A stretch of 64,000 bases of DNA from Oscheius tipulae (GCA_037178975.1 JASJZH010000002.1:3162001-3226000), one strand, 5' to 3'. Shown: positions 21,187-33,461, counted from the first letter of the stretch. The notes: a model not told the origin generated them from the sequence alone. Made by a program: numbers and translations.

Positions 21187-23981
21187 ATGCTAGACCAACT
21201 AATTATTTTACTCTTGCCATGGATCGCCATAGCTGGGACAAAGAACAAGCCGATGCACATCTACCTCAAAGGTCAGTCCTAAGGATTACGGTAAGAGAGT
21301 ACGTTTTCAGATCTCTGTCCACCCGGAATGCTACCTTTGACTGGGACAAAACATGTTAGAACTTGTGACGATCTCTGTCCCCTGGACGCTCAATGCATTC
21401 AGGTTCATTTTAATTCTCTCCGACACATTCTATAATTCTTCCGAACGGATAGCGCGTGTCTTTTGAGCGTCTCTCCACACAGCGCTCGTTCTCGGCACAT
21501 GTCACATGCTTGCAGCGGACATCTGGAAATATATAGTTTTGGTTGGAAAGTAGACCTACCCTTGTACTCGACCTTGACACAGTTCACACGGATCTCATCA
21601 CCAGTCTGTTGACTACAGAAGTAGCCGAAGGGACACTTGATCTGGTCGCAGGTGACCGGACCTAAATTTATTGTATAACTAACTGTTTTCTGAACGTCTT
21701 ACGGTAGGAGTAGATGATCAAAGGAAGTGTAATAAGCAGGAACAAGAGCTGAAAATGAGTTGGAGTTCAGTTAAAAAAGCAATCAAGTTAGGCAATATTT
21801 CTTTTTGGGGGGAAGAACTGATGGTTTTCCATTATAAACAAGTTTCACACCATCATTGGGTCCCACAACGGACAATTATCGAGGTCGGCGAGCTTCTTCT
21901 GTTAGACATCTGGTGCACAAGCGTCTTGCCGACTTTTATGGGACTCATAGACTCTTGGATTCTCGGCCACTTACATTTCTCTCTCATCAGTATCTAACGT
22001 AGACATGGTATTTTTAGCTCGTACAGCGACATTTTAAAGGACTGTGGATTGCAATGTCTTGTTGAATATACCAGAGCCTGATAGCTTAAAGAAAAGAGGC
22101 GGACTCACCAATCTCATGGTTAGGAAGATGAATAGCCGTTTTTACAGAATAGTGCTCCTTTTCAACCGACCAGTCGTGAAAGGACTATTGTCTTACCGCC
22201 ACGAATCGCTATGACTAACGGAACCATTTTCAGGGCATCTGTTGCGTCAATCCACCTACCTGCGTCGATTTGACTCACATGTACCGATTCTCTCTAGAGC
22301 TTTTTTTCAACTCTCTTTCAGACACTCGACCCACTTCGCCTGCCTTCCAAATATCAAACAGAACTGTCCGACTGAGACGAAATGTGTTCCGAGCAGTCGA
22401 ATAGGGATGAGTATCTGCTGTTCGTTGAAGAAGCTCCCAGTCAATCGACAACCTCTTTCCGCCTTGGACAAGAACGGCGTCTGTCCCGCCACTCATCCCG
22501 TGATCAGTCATGAGAGCAATCAGATCCGATTGTGCAACACCTGTAATGATGGGTTGGAGTCAAGAGTACAGAGATAGTAGCAGTTCAGGATATGTGTATC
22601 CTTCCGCAAGTCCGATGTTTCTGTCTGCTGTCAGTCCTTTGCCGCTCTCTGTGGGCCTGACAGTGTAGTCGAAATGGACGGAGTCCTGGCCCGGGACTGT
22701 ACCAGAACACCCTGTTCTCAAGGGTCAGTCTCATGTCTCTTTGTCCCTAACTGGTAGTCCCACAGGTTCGAATGTTCCTTGACTATCTCCGGATCCCGAG
22801 TCTGTTGTTCTCTTGCTCTCTGTAGCTCCGGAGTCCGCGCTCGAGCTGTCTGTGCCGGAGGATGTAGGAAGAACGAGCAGTGTGAAGAGATCAATGAACA
22901 GAGATGGTGCTGTCCGAAGCTGGAGACATGCCCGGATGGGAAGAAATCGTAGCTCTTTGTCTTTCCCAGACTCACTCAAATCTTCAGGAACGGGAAGACA
23001 TGTTCTCTGTCTAACACCAAATGTTCTCGAGGCTACGAGTGCATGCAAAGCGAGGAGGGTAGCTCGTGGTTGTGTTGTAGAAGTAGGACTTCAAAGACGA
23101 CAGTACCTCTTCTTATAACCACAACAAGTATGGCGACAACCACGTAGGTTTCCTGTCGCTTCATGCCCTTCTACAATCTTTGTGCCAATCTCGCAATCCT
23201 ACCTAACCTTTCCCCTGAGCTCATTCCATATTATCCAAAGTCTCTTTTAGATCTTCGAGCCAATCATAATATTTCACAGTAAACCTTTCCAGGCTCACTC
23301 TTGACATTTCCTTGTATTATCAGTATCCTCAACATACAGGGCTGGACTATGCCTTACTCTCCTCAGCTGATTCTTCCCCGTCTCAAACTTGACATGCCAC
23401 TTTTCCTGGCAAGATTACTTTAACCTGTTTACCGACCTAATACCCACTAGAAACTTCAGAGAACAAGAAGACCCTCTCTGCGACAATGGCGAGTTTCCAC
23501 TGATCGAAGACGACGAGTACATGTCCTGTCCGGAAGAGGGATCACCCTGTCCCCGAGCCGGTTTCGTCTGCCAAACTGCATCCAACGGACACATGTTCTG
23601 CTGTCCGATTCCTGAGGATCTCGAGGTTACTACGATGACCACGAGATCGGTAAAAAGAGGCCGAGGAAAACAGTCACTTGCAAAGATTTTCAAGGGTAAG
23701 TATGGCATTTCCTCTTAGAACCCCGTTTTCAGAGATTACAGCAATTCCTCTAATAACCATGGACCCAGGCAGTGGTCCTCCTTCGTAAGTTCCATATTTT
23801 ACTCATTCTTACTCAATTAAGATGTCTCTTTGGTCATGTCGCTGCCCGAAATCCTCTGAACAACGAGATCAGACGATGTGGTGGCTTCCTTGACTTTAGC
23901 TGTCCGTTCGGCTTCGTCTGTCAGCCCTCGACCTCGACTGCCGGCTTCTTGTGTTGTGCCAAAGTCAACAAGAATGTCTAA
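21187..23981 (+). CDS. Secreted cysteine-rich protein with lustrin-type repeats; host of a nested gene
   Basis: Predicted extracellular protein of repeated CP-G-C-CC modules, as in nematode lustrin-type cysteine-rich proteins. Exon 1 (21187-21271) encodes a signal peptide (MLDQLIILLLPWIAIAG). Exon 2 (21311-21402) encodes LCPPGMLPLTGTKHVRTC and ends CPLDAQCIQ. Exon 3 (22234-22280) continues GICCVNPPTCVDLTH. Then come NCPTETKCVP to SICCS, then SVCCQ, then RWCCPKLETCPDG, then CSLSNTKCSRGYECM to WLCC, then a Thr-rich linker. After a 315-nt intron come SCPEEGSPCPRAGFVC to MFCC, and finally SCPFGFVCQ to FLCC before TAA. All phases I could check agree, including phase-2 junctions at 22280/22322, 22552/22589 and 22723. 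The 831-nt second intron contains a complete minus-strand gene. Confidence 0.75.
21410..22117 (-). CDS. Small secreted cysteine-rich protein nested in an intron
   Basis: Four exons (22117-22109, 21748-21703, 21661-21560, 21522-21410) join with matching phases to about 89 residues. The tiny first exon encodes only MRL and completes a clear signal peptide (MRLLLFLLITLPLIIYSY). The mature part holds eight cysteines: VTCDQIKCPFGYFC, NCVKVEYK, RCKHVTCAENERCVE and IIECVGEN. No family can be named with confidence; it resembles general secreted Cys-rich effectors or single lustrin-like modules. The whole gene lies on the opposite strand within intron 2 (21403-22233) of the larger cysteine-rich gene, with its stop codon 7 bases from the host donor site. 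The first intron (360 nt) is the least certain junction. Confidence 0.65.
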
Positions 23982-24152
23982 CAAAACACATGTTTAATGA
24001 ACACCCAATAACATCTCAACCGGTCAATATTCCATGGTTCTTTGATACGAAAAAAAACAGATGAGAAACTATATCACAAGGGGGTAAAAAAAATTCGGGA
24101 GATTCTACCCAAAACTAGACAGTCTACGATAAAGAAAAGGGGTAACCTTTGC

Positions 24153-27100
24153 CTATTTGGTCTTCGTCTTCTTGCTCCAGCCGTCGGAATTCTGTTTTTG
24201 AGAAGAAGGAGCCCGGGGTTTTGCGATATCTTGATGGCTCAGAAAGGGAGCCGAGGAGAACATGTCCGGCCTGGAATTTGAGACAAAATGAAGGCTAAAT
24301 TTCTCTGTTAGCGTTCAATATGGAAAATGCCCTTTTGCGTCTGTAACTTTGTGGAAAATCCAATATTTTACGATATGGGATAGCTATAAAAGACAGGAAT
24401 TTTATAAGACAAATTTAGTACTTTTCAGCCAGAAATAGTTACCATTTGACTACTGAAACGATACAAAAAAAATCACAACATACGGTGTTGGAAGACCCGG
24501 AGGCGGAGTGACATGCTCAAATCCGGGCGGCGGAGCAAATGACAATCCAGGAGGCGGAGCTGCAGTTGTTGGAGTAGGCGGCGTGGACAAGCCGGGGGGA
24601 GGCGCAACTTCCTTCGTCGGCGTATTCCTGGCAACTTCAGTCGGCATCGAGGAGAGCGGGAGCGAATGGTCAGTTCCAAGAACGTTGGACAGGGAGAGAC
24701 CGGTCAGGGCGCTGACAGAGTTGAGTAGCCACTGAAAAATGGAGAGTTTGGAACGTTTCTGGAGCGAATTGCTGTATAAATAGCTTCTCGACAGCATGCG
24801 ATGATTCAGTGGAACATTTCTCACTGGAAGTCCTTTAAAATCACGGCAAAAAGGATTCAAAGTTTACACATTCTCGTTTTTTCTGGACCTGAATTTTAAA
24901 GGATTGAAAGTATAAAGGGTCTCGCAAGGAATCTGGTTACAGAATTATAGTATTACGGTACTAACAGCGACTAGAAAAACAGGCCACAGTGCCAGGATTA
25001 TAGGTAGATGACCAACCGAGAGTCCTGTTGATTGTTGAGGCTCGGGTGTCGGTGGTTTCGGATCCAGCTTTTTCGTCGTAGATTGAAGGGAGGGAAAATC
25101 GGGAAGTTTCTGAAATGTTTTGCTCTATAAACTAGTAGAAAAGTGCCATACCTCCTTGGGTTTCGGCTCCTTTTTCTCTCTCTTCTTGTTATTTTTCGCC
25201 CTGTTGTTATTAGCCTCTACTGACGTGTTCTTCTCCCGTAAAACCGTCTCTCCCTTTTTCTTGTTCTAAATTTGCCCTTTTATCCAACAATCCACAAAAA
25301 GCTCACATTGCGACTGGACTCGGCGGAGCTCACTCCTGAACTGCTGGCAATGTCGTTCATCAGAATGGCCTGCATTTCAAGATCCTCGTCCGGCTCGACC
25401 ATCATCTGCTCCTGGATCTCGCGCATCGTCTCCTCCTGCTGCAGCTCGCGGGCCTCTTCCATCTTCTTCTGCAACTCTCGTCGCTGCTTCACAGTCAGCT
25501 TTTTCGCGTAGGGAATGTCCTCCCAGGTCTCCTGGACCGGCTGATAACTCGAGGCCGGCGTGGTGACGGATCGCTCAGGCAGAATGTCCGGCTGCGCGAG
25601 TTTTTTCTTTTTCGGCATCACCAGGCCCGTGATGGCGCTCTGAAAACGTAGTTTTGAGTCGAGAATCATTGAAACTTTGTAAAGTGACCTAAAATTTGGC
25701 AGAAAATCATAAATCGTATCGGAAAATGATGTAAAGAAAGAGATGCTCCAAAATGCTTGCACAGATCTTTCGGCTTCTAGTTTCGTTAAAATTTTTGCCA
25801 TCTAGTACGATTTCTACACAAAATATGACATCAATCAACGAAATTTCGTGAGGATTTTTTTGACCAGAAAGAGAATACAAACTGCTTTAAAAACATGAAA
25901 AACCTTCTCGTTAGCTACTCTTCTAGCTCTGCTGGCGGAAAAGGCAGCAACTGACCTTTCCGTGAGCCTTAGCTGCCCAGTTCGTCTGCGACGACAAGCC
26001 CGTATAGGCATTGGCCGGCAGGGACGGAAAATCTTCGGAAGGAATCGGACTGGGCGGCTTCCTTGGCTGGACCTTGGTCTGCTGACGGACAGCTTGCTGC
26101 TTCGGAGGAGGAGCGAGGACACTGGCCGGCAATTGTGGCCTCGAAGCCGAAGCTGCCCTTTCATCATCATCAATCACCTCAAAGTTTCCCTGAAATCTTA
26201 CTTTTAGAGAGACGGAGCAATAATTTACCGTATGCTGTCCCCAATTGGAACTCTGCTGCTGTTGCTGGGAGCCTTTTCGGCCTCCGAGGGACGGGAAATC
26301 TTCGGCTGGTTTCTGAACACATTTGTATAAGAAAAACAACGAGGAAAAGCGTACCTTGGGAGGTTGCTGTGGCTTGGGAGCAGCAGCAGCGGCTCTTCCC
26401 GTCTTGTTCAAACGAGGGAACTGCTGCGGGACGACTACTTGAGGAGCGCTGCTCTGCGTCGAGCCTTCCAGACCTCCAGGCAGCGAAGGAAAGTCCTCCT
26501 GACGGGCCGAATAGGACGATCTACCATATCTTATTGTTATATTTCGGGCCTGAGCCGAGGGGACGACAATAATTTCCGTATTCGGCCTAGGAGGAGGCTG
26601 CTGAACGGGCTCGGCCGGCACAACCGCAATTCGTTCATTCGGACCTCCCTGGAATCGCTGGCCTTGATCCCGACGCGTTCTTCCGTGTCCGACAACCTGG
26701 CGGTCGTTGTACTGGAAGTCGAGATGCATGCTCTTGCCAGAATGCTGAGTCTTGTGTAGATTGAATTCGACCTGGGTCGAGAAGGCAATTCCGACGTTGC
26801 GACAGCTCTCGTGCTCACAGAGGAAGTGCTTCGCCTTATAGTGTTTCAGCAGCTCCTCGTGCTTTCTGAAAAATTGAGCTCAAGTTTTAGGCTTTAATAT
26901 TTGTTAGAAGTGGCCGCCCAAAGCACAATCGGCTAGAATCGAATGCCCAGGTTCGATTCCCGAGGCCACTGAACGTGTTTGCTATTTCATAAATCACTTG
27001 GAGAGTCCTTTAGGTCGACCATATTAAACTGCTCAGAAACACCGATTTCCGTCACATTAGAGCTCCCTTTTGACGTCAAATTTAAGCTATAGAGGTAAAA

Positions 27101-28284
27101 ACCTACCCGAAGAAATGATTGGTCATGGTTCCATCGGCCTCGCAGAACTGGCAATAGAAGTGGTCTTTCCGCAAATGACGATACTGTCCATCGATATCGA
27201 AGAAGCGCTGCTCACAGAATAGACAAGACGGATGGCCTCGTTGACTCTTGTCGTCCACATCGCCTTCTCTAATGTGATGCTGTAGATTCTGTCGGTTGTA
27301 GGTCTTCCTCTCCCTAGATAATTCTATTCACAAAATCCGAATAAAGTCCCACCTCGAGAACAGGTTCAAGTTCTCCGTGCAAATATTGCAGTAGGTGAGC
27401 TGATGCGCGTTAGACATGTGCATGCGGAGCGCGTTGAAGGTGTTGAACTCGAGACGTTCGCCCTCGGGAGTCTTGCAAATCTTGCACACGTGGGCCAGGT
27501 ACTGTTCGTAGCGCTCGCCGACGTCCTTGTTCTCGAAGCGGATGCCGAAACGGTCCTCGGCCGGATGTCCGTGCTTCTGATTGTCCAGGGAGCAGGTCTC
27601 CAGACCGTTCGAGGCGAACAGAAGAGATACCTGGAATTTTTTTTTATCACAAACTTATTTTTTTTTTAGATTTACAGCTGGCTTGTCCTAGAGCTTGTTT
27701 TAATAACAAATTGTTTAGAGTTTAGCAACTAGACTGCTGTTATAATCTTGACTACCCATGTATTTCGTTACGTATGTTACAATTCAAAAACACAAAAGGA
27801 CCAAACAGAACTCACAACTTCGAGTTCCTGTCTGCAGACCGGACAGCCCTTCTGTCCGTTGAGGACGCGAATACGAAGACAACACTCGATGCAGATCGGA
27901 TGACGGCATTCTCCGAGCCCGAAGATGTCGCACGGCTTGCAACAGATCACGCAGTCGTCTTTGGCCCCGTTGGAGGACTTGATGTCCGAAAAGTTGCTCT
28001 GAAAGAGAATGAATACAAAGAAGAGAAAAGGGAAACGAACATGAATGTCGCTGATCATCTTCTCATACTTTTTCATGTCAACCTTGTGGCTTTGCTGATG
28101 CCTGGGGATGTGGCGACGATTTTGCGAGCCTCCTTGCTCACTTTCTGAAGCTGCTTAGTCAGAAAAAGAACCGGAAAGTAGACAAACCAACATGATTCCT
28201 GTGTCCATGTTGGTTATCACGTCTCTGATTCGGTTTCTTCTTGGCTGGCTTCTTTTCCGAAGCTGTCGGCTGATTTTCTGACAT
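24153..28284 (-). CDS. ZNF598-type E3 ubiquitin ligase (ribosome quality control)
   Basis: ZNF598/Hel2 detects collided ribosomes and ubiquitinates small-subunit proteins. The ATG is at 28284-28282 (MSENQPTASEKK). A RING finger follows (DDCVICCKPCDIFGLGECRH to GCPVCRQEL, about 28000-27820). Next come the family's zinc-finger set: YLAHVCKICKTPEGERLEF, LTYCNICTENLNL, HPSCLFCEQRFFD, HFYCQFCEADG and HFLCEHESCRN. The basic/low-complexity half carries three EDFPSL motifs, typical of ZNF598, then a charged coiled-coil stretch (LTVKQRRELQKKMEEARELQ) and Pro-rich PPPGL/PPPGFEHV repeats. The last exon (24270-24153) ends KQNSDGWSKKTKTK. The exon 1 donor is taken after GTTG so that the phase-1 join to SEQGGS holds. 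Intron 26867-27109 contains a tRNA-like element. At about 900 residues it is near family length. Confidence 0.92.
26909..26970 (+). tRNA. tRNA-like element in a ZNF598 intron (short, probably not a canonical tRNA)
   Basis: A 62-nt segment whose first seven bases AGTGGCC pair perfectly with the last seven GGCCACT. It has a textbook T-loop context GGTTCGATTCC. The space between is too short for normal D and anticodon arms together, and the T stem has mismatches. It lies on the strand opposite to ZNF598 within its intron. It could be a tRNA pseudogene or an arm-reduced tRNA-like RNA; the anticodon cannot be assigned. Confidence 0.35.
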
Positions 28285-29187
28285 TTTCGAACTGAAAAAC
28301 AGCTACTGTTATGCTAAAAGAAGATCTAAGACACAAGAACGAGGAAGAAAATGACAAAATATGGCTGAGAAAGGCTTTGTAAAGCCTCCATCCGGGTTGT
28401 GCAATTGACCGTCGGGCGACGACTCATGATGTCATTTGGCTAACAGTCCTTTAAATGGGCAGTTCGAGTAATTCTTTCACAACAAAACAACACATTTTTA
28501 TGAGAGAACCAGCAAAGAAATAGGGGAAACATTGGCAGAAAGATGGCAAACAGTTAAACGCATATTTCAGCATGGCGTGCCTATTATATATTTTTCGCGC
28601 GTTGCGTACAAAAATCCCCCGCCGCGGACAAAAATTTTCCCTGTTTGTTCCCCAAGCTTTCGAAGTCTCTGATCCCAAACTTGGATAAAAGGCTTGTGAA
28701 GCTGTCACAACCACTTTCTCACATTAAAGAAGGATAAGTAACTATAAAACACTTTTAGAGCTTTTTCCATCGTTTTCGACATCAGCAACGTGTCCAGCGT
28801 GGTCGAAAATTTCAGAAAATCCAAAAGGAAACCTCTCCAGCAAATTTCGCTTTGACGGGGTTTGAACCAAGAACCCTCCCCGGCATGCGTTTGTAAAGCA
28901 ACGATGATAACCACTCGGCCATTCACTTGTTCTCCTAATGTAATCCTGTCAATATAGGATAGGCTATGTTTTATTGCCCAAAGAGTTTGGGACTGGACAC
29001 TGCCCTCAAATCATTATTATTGTTGTTACAAGTAATATTACAATTTTCGGGGATCAATGGGTATAAATAAAGGTTTATTCGGCCCTCGATGAGACGACAC
29101 TTTTCTTCCGCTGTAGATTCAAGACTGCCAGATCCTTGTTGCAGAAGATGTGGTACCTGGACTAATTTCAGTGCTTCTTACTTTGTC
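28285..29187. other. Intergenic region upstream of ZNF598
   Basis: About 900 bases between the ZNF598 start and the 3' end of an Srg-like gene on the same strand. It contains a tRNA-like segment (28850-28926) but no supported protein gene. It likely includes the ZNF598 promoter. Confidence 0.45.
28850..28926 (-). repeat. tRNA-like element with long variable arm (Ser/Leu-like pseudogene)
   Basis: Minus strand carries TGGCCGAGTGGTTA (type II A box as in tRNA-Ser/Leu) and TTGGTTCAAACCCCG (B box) separated by a long variable region (GCCGGGGAGGGTTC). The acceptor ends GTGAATG and TCAAAG do not pair, so this is probably a tRNA pseudogene. Confidence 0.45.
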
Positions 29188-31253
29188 TCACCTCATTCTC
29201 TTCCTGACCATTGGACTGAAAGACAGGATCAGGTAGCAGTTGACCACAGAGTAGAAGTCAGTCACAGAACTGTGGATTGAGAAGTACTGGTATGAGGGGA
29301 CGTCAGTGACTTGGGTGAAGATCATATAAGCAAAATAGATGAGTTCGAGCATACAAATACAGACACCAAGAGCGGTAGCTGATTTCTCCGCGCTGTTGCC
29401 GGTCTGGAAACTTTTCTTTTCGACCAATGGGTTAAGATCGCAAGAGGTTGAGGCCGTTTTTAATCTCACACAGTGGAAATTTGTGAGTTTGGGAAAAGGC
29501 AGGTCGAGGGTAAAGGAGAAAGAAGAGTGAGCTCATTTGTACAACACGGAACTTCCGATTGAATAGTAACTGTAATTATAAATGCCTCAAAGATTTGTTT
29601 TCTGAATCCAAGTATCTAGCAATCAAGAGTACCTAGGAGCTTTGAAACTGCAAGTAATTACAAGTACTTTGAATGAGCTCAGATAAATTGACAGTGCGTC
29701 CCGTTAGTACAAAAGACAAGTTATGTTACAATGATAGACAGGCGTAAAGCGAGAAGCGCTTCAAAATATGCCCGGAAAATCTTAATCGAGTAGTTGCTCT
29801 GTCGATTTTGCAAATTGTAGCAGCAGGATGTGCTTGACCATTCTAGAAAGAGCCACAAACCTGATTCTTCTTCCCCGGAACATTCTTCCTCGACAGCAAC
29901 TTGACTGATGATACTGCATAGCTGATGACAATGGCTGCTACTTGCAGTATCTCATAGAGCGCTCCTGCCTTGTAGAGCCAGTCTCTCTGCGTGGCATCGA
30001 AGATTTTTGGCGTGGCTCTCTGCAATACAATCTACTCTGCTCTCAGTTCGCTCACTCTCAATGTTCTGTCCGGAAAATATGCATATCCTGTCTGAAAGAC
30101 AGCAGCTGCCGCTCCTAACAAAAGACCTGGTACTATTTGGAAGAGATGCGACCAATTGACATCCGGATTCTTCTGAAAAATCCGAATAGTCCTGTTATGA
30201 TGTAACTAACCATTGCAAACTTCATCGGATACGCAATAGCAAAGGCCCGATTCACAGCGATGAGAACACTGCTCATTCCCTAGGGATAGATTTTTCGAAA
30301 AAGAGTACAAATAAACCTGGTTAGCTCTGGCAAACCAGGCCAAAAAGAGGTAGCATTTCGCGTAGTAGTCACCGTAGTAAGAGACGAAGGAGAGAGTCAC
30401 ACCCCAGCCGGGCAGAGAGACACCTAAAACAGGGAGTAACTTTGGGAGCAGTGAGTAGACAAACCAATGAAATTGGTCAGCAGAGAAGTGACATCTAGGA
30501 TACCGAGAACACTGAAGTATCGGAAGAAGGAACTCTTGAACACTCCGTTTCTGGAAGTTTTTTCTCGTTTTTAGAAATGGTCCAGTTTGGGCAACTGCTT
30601 GTGTCTGATAGACCTCTCTATAGTTGCGATTCGAATTTGGGCCTCTCTTCCCTTGCTTTTGGAAGTGTCCGTGGTGATTGGTAGGGGATCAAATGTCAAT
30701 GATGACAGGATATTTTGACATCCTGCCTATACAATTGGCAAAAGACGTCCATGTGCGACACATGCCATGTGTTATTTCTGGTAACACCTGACAAACTTCT
30801 GTAGGGTTTCTTGTCAAATGTTATCCCAGATTAGAGTTGAAAAGTCAGGATAGGACAGATAAATATACGAAAAGAGCAGCGGGTTTCTCCGGCAAAAGCG
30901 ACTGGAAGTTAGCATAAGAGACCAGGAAATGTGGAAATACTGACAGGACAGGCTGGAAAGGGAAGTATCGAAATAGACATATTGACAAGCACATAAGAGG
31001 GACAGATTGACAGCTTGATCGGGTAAGAAAAGTGCAGTAGAAATTGTAAGGAAGTAGTCACGCTGTGAGCAGCACCAGTTCACTGGGTACTCTCCAGGTT
31101 TCTTCCGAAAAAGGCATCTGCACTTTGCTCTCACCTCTCCCTGAACAGCAATACAATCAGCGTAATATAAAGCGGACATGTCAAGATAGACAGGATCGAA
31201 AATCCTAGAGCAGCAATGTCAAATCCATCATAGGTAGCAGTGACATTTTGCAT
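29188..31253 (-). CDS. Srg-like serpentine chemoreceptor B
   Basis: Complete seven-helix receptor model. Exon 1 (31253-31135) begins MQNVTATYDGFDIAALGFSI, with an N-glycosylation site before TM1, and ends in phase 2. After a 570-nt intron, exon 2 supplies NGVFKSSFFRYFSVLGILD, a strong Srg-type TM2 signature. Then come a loop exon (GVSLPGWGVTLSFVSYY), a TM3 exon ending GMSSVLIAVNRAFAIAYPMK, a TM4 exon (HLFQIVPGLLLGAAAAV), a TM5 exon (ALYEILQVAAIVISYAVSS), and a last exon with TM6 (ATALGVCICMLELIYFAYMI) and TM7 (TDFYSVVNCYLILSFSPMVR), ending RMR at TGA 29190-29188. An intron is needed after RTLR to skip an in-frame TAG. Class assignment is by the SFFR-F-LGILD pattern. Confidence 0.8.
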
Positions 31254-31892
31254 TGACATAGGCTATTTGAGACGATAATCAGGAGGCGGATGGCTTTCTC
31301 TCTTCGATGGGAAATGAACCTTGTGCACCCTGCAATAAGCTGAAGGGAAATCATGAGGGGTGATTGAGGTAATCGCGTGACAACAGAACATCTTATTGAC
31401 CAGCTATAACTGTAGGGGAGAAGTTTACAGAGGGCAATATTCAACTGGGTCACGGAAAAGCACAGATCTCATCAAGAAATTATCACTACTTCATTGATAT
31501 GGTGTGGCATATCTTTGTCAGAGAGGGCAATAGATTGGCTACCGTTCGCTCTCAATAGTCGACTAATAGAGGGGACGATGACGTTTCCAATAAGGAACAG
31601 ATCTAGTTCCAAATGCCCGAAAAGTATATGTGTTTGTGTGTCTGAAGCCCTAAGTGTCAATTTTTCAGATACTTTGTGACAGAAATTACTATTTTCGAGT
31701 CAAGTCAAGTCGCATCAGTGGGAGAGATGCTTCTCTGGGAGAACGTTGCTCCTGTCACGGTAGCTCAACTGGGACATCATCTATTTGTCACGAATCCCAA
31801 CGGAACATGAGCCATACTTGTTTACTAAGTTTGTCAGTATATCTTTTGCTCTACAATAGCGGTTATTGTATGTTATTTTCTAACAAAAAAGG

Positions 31893-32290
31893 CAAGTCTC
31901 GCTTTGAAGTCTGTGCCTGGCTCCAGAGAAATCATAACTTTCTCTATGTCCGAGCCTGGTATCCGAGCTGCCGTGGAGAGTTCTGTACGGACAGCCCTAT
32001 CCTCACTACAAAAGTTTGTTTCCTTTTCCACTGCTCTTCAACGCTGTACTCGAAGACGTCTTCCGTCAACTCAACTGGGAGGACATCGGTTTCAACATCA
32101 ACGGTCGTAAGCTGACTCATCTTCGCTACGCCGATGATGTCGTTCTTATCGGAAAGAGTCTGAGATCTATGCAGCGGATGAGATCTGCGCATGACAGGAC
32201 ATGCTATACAGTATGTCCGGCATTTCGTTTACCTTGGATGTTCGGTAACCAGAAGCTGGAGCGTCTTGAGCCGCCTTCAATCGCCACCAT
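31893..32290 (+). mobile_element. Fragment of an RTE-like non-LTR retrotransposon reverse transcriptase
   Basis: The frame contains FNAVLEDVFRQLNWEDIGFN followed by INGRKLTHLRYADDVVLIGK, the palm region with the catalytic YADD box and the flanking residues of RTE-clade LINE polymerases. About 40 bases later another frame gives RHFVYLGCSVTRSWS, the FVYLG block that normally lies about 50-60 residues downstream. The element therefore carries an internal deletion and a frame change. No endonuclease domain or 3' tail was recognised. It is a dead fragment between receptor B and the ABHD gene. Confidence 0.8.
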
Positions 32291-33461
32291 ATCTTCTTCA
32301 CCTACTGTGACTCTCACCAGTTTACCGATACTAAAGATGGTAGAGGTAGAACAGAGTACAGCACAATATGATTCAGTTTTCCACAGAAATGGCGATCTGG
32401 AAGTTGGACCTACAGTCTTCCTTGGAGTCAACCATAGCTGCGCATGTGCTCTGATCAAAGACCTAGTCGGGCCTCGAACCCTATTCTGCAGATCTCCGAA
32501 ATTTAAGAGGGGATACAGGAACACAACTGCTATCGTTTCAAATCCGGATAACGTACGTGTTATTCTGACCATAATTCCTAATGGTCACAACTACTTTGAG
32601 TTCTCAATGCACGCGAATATCCGCACCTTGACCGAGGTCCTTTATTTTCAAATTCTTCGGAAGCGCCAACATGAAGATGTTCTGGACTATTCTGGCTACA
32701 AAGGTATTCGCGACCCCCCTCTGGGTCCACAAGCTTTCTGTGACTTATTGTCTGCTTACGATAGTGAGCCAAAAAATTGTAAATAGTCCTCAATGGCAAT
32801 AAAAATTATAGAGAATTATAACTGGAACTGGGGCTGGAACCTACGCTAGGTCAAGAAGACCACCCATTTTTCTTCTCTGCTCATCGTGCTTTTCACATGT
32901 CCGTCTTATCTTTGACAGCTTTGCAATTGTTCCTGTTCCTCCTTCGTGTCATGAATGTGGCAGCGGTTGTGAGCTTGTCTGAATCTTTGTAGTTACGGTT
33001 CTCGAATGTTCAACAAAGATTGGGATCTAACTGAACTAATCTGAACACGCCTCTCTTTTTACTCTTTGAGAGCAAAAGAAACCTCCCACTAAGATTGAAT
33101 TATACTAGAACACTAACAACATTGTCCTACTTCTCTAAATAGAACTTACGCTCCTTTATAGGGCAGCTAGTCTTGTCTAAAAAAAACTTGCCAAATGTGC
33201 TAGCAATCCATCTTCTACTCATTCCATTTGTTGCTTTCAAACATCGCAACCATATTTTGTGACTTGTGTTTTCCCTTTGCATTAAATGCACTCGGACACA
33301 CGTTGCCCCGGACAGAGAACGCGGCTGACGCGGGCCGAGGGGGGGCAAATATCATCCTTCTTGCGAAACGGCGCTCCCAGCTGAGTCCGCCTCCATTCCT
33401 CACCTCTTCCCCTTTATTTTTCAGCTCTCTTCCGGAAATCTAACAACGAAAATTTAAGGGG
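32291..33461 (+). other. Region between the retrotransposon fragment and the ABHD gene
   Basis: About 1.2 kb. A plus-strand open frame continues to about 32786 but, beyond the retrotransposon part, lacks known motifs and is probably chance or element-derived. The last 150 bases before 33462 presumably form the ABHD promoter and 5' UTR. Confidence 0.4.

Noticed and set aside
30814-31179. Minus-strand 121-residue frame inside the first intron of Srg-like receptor B
   Set aside because: The true TM1 exon overlaps it in another frame (31253-31135), and the rest is intronic.
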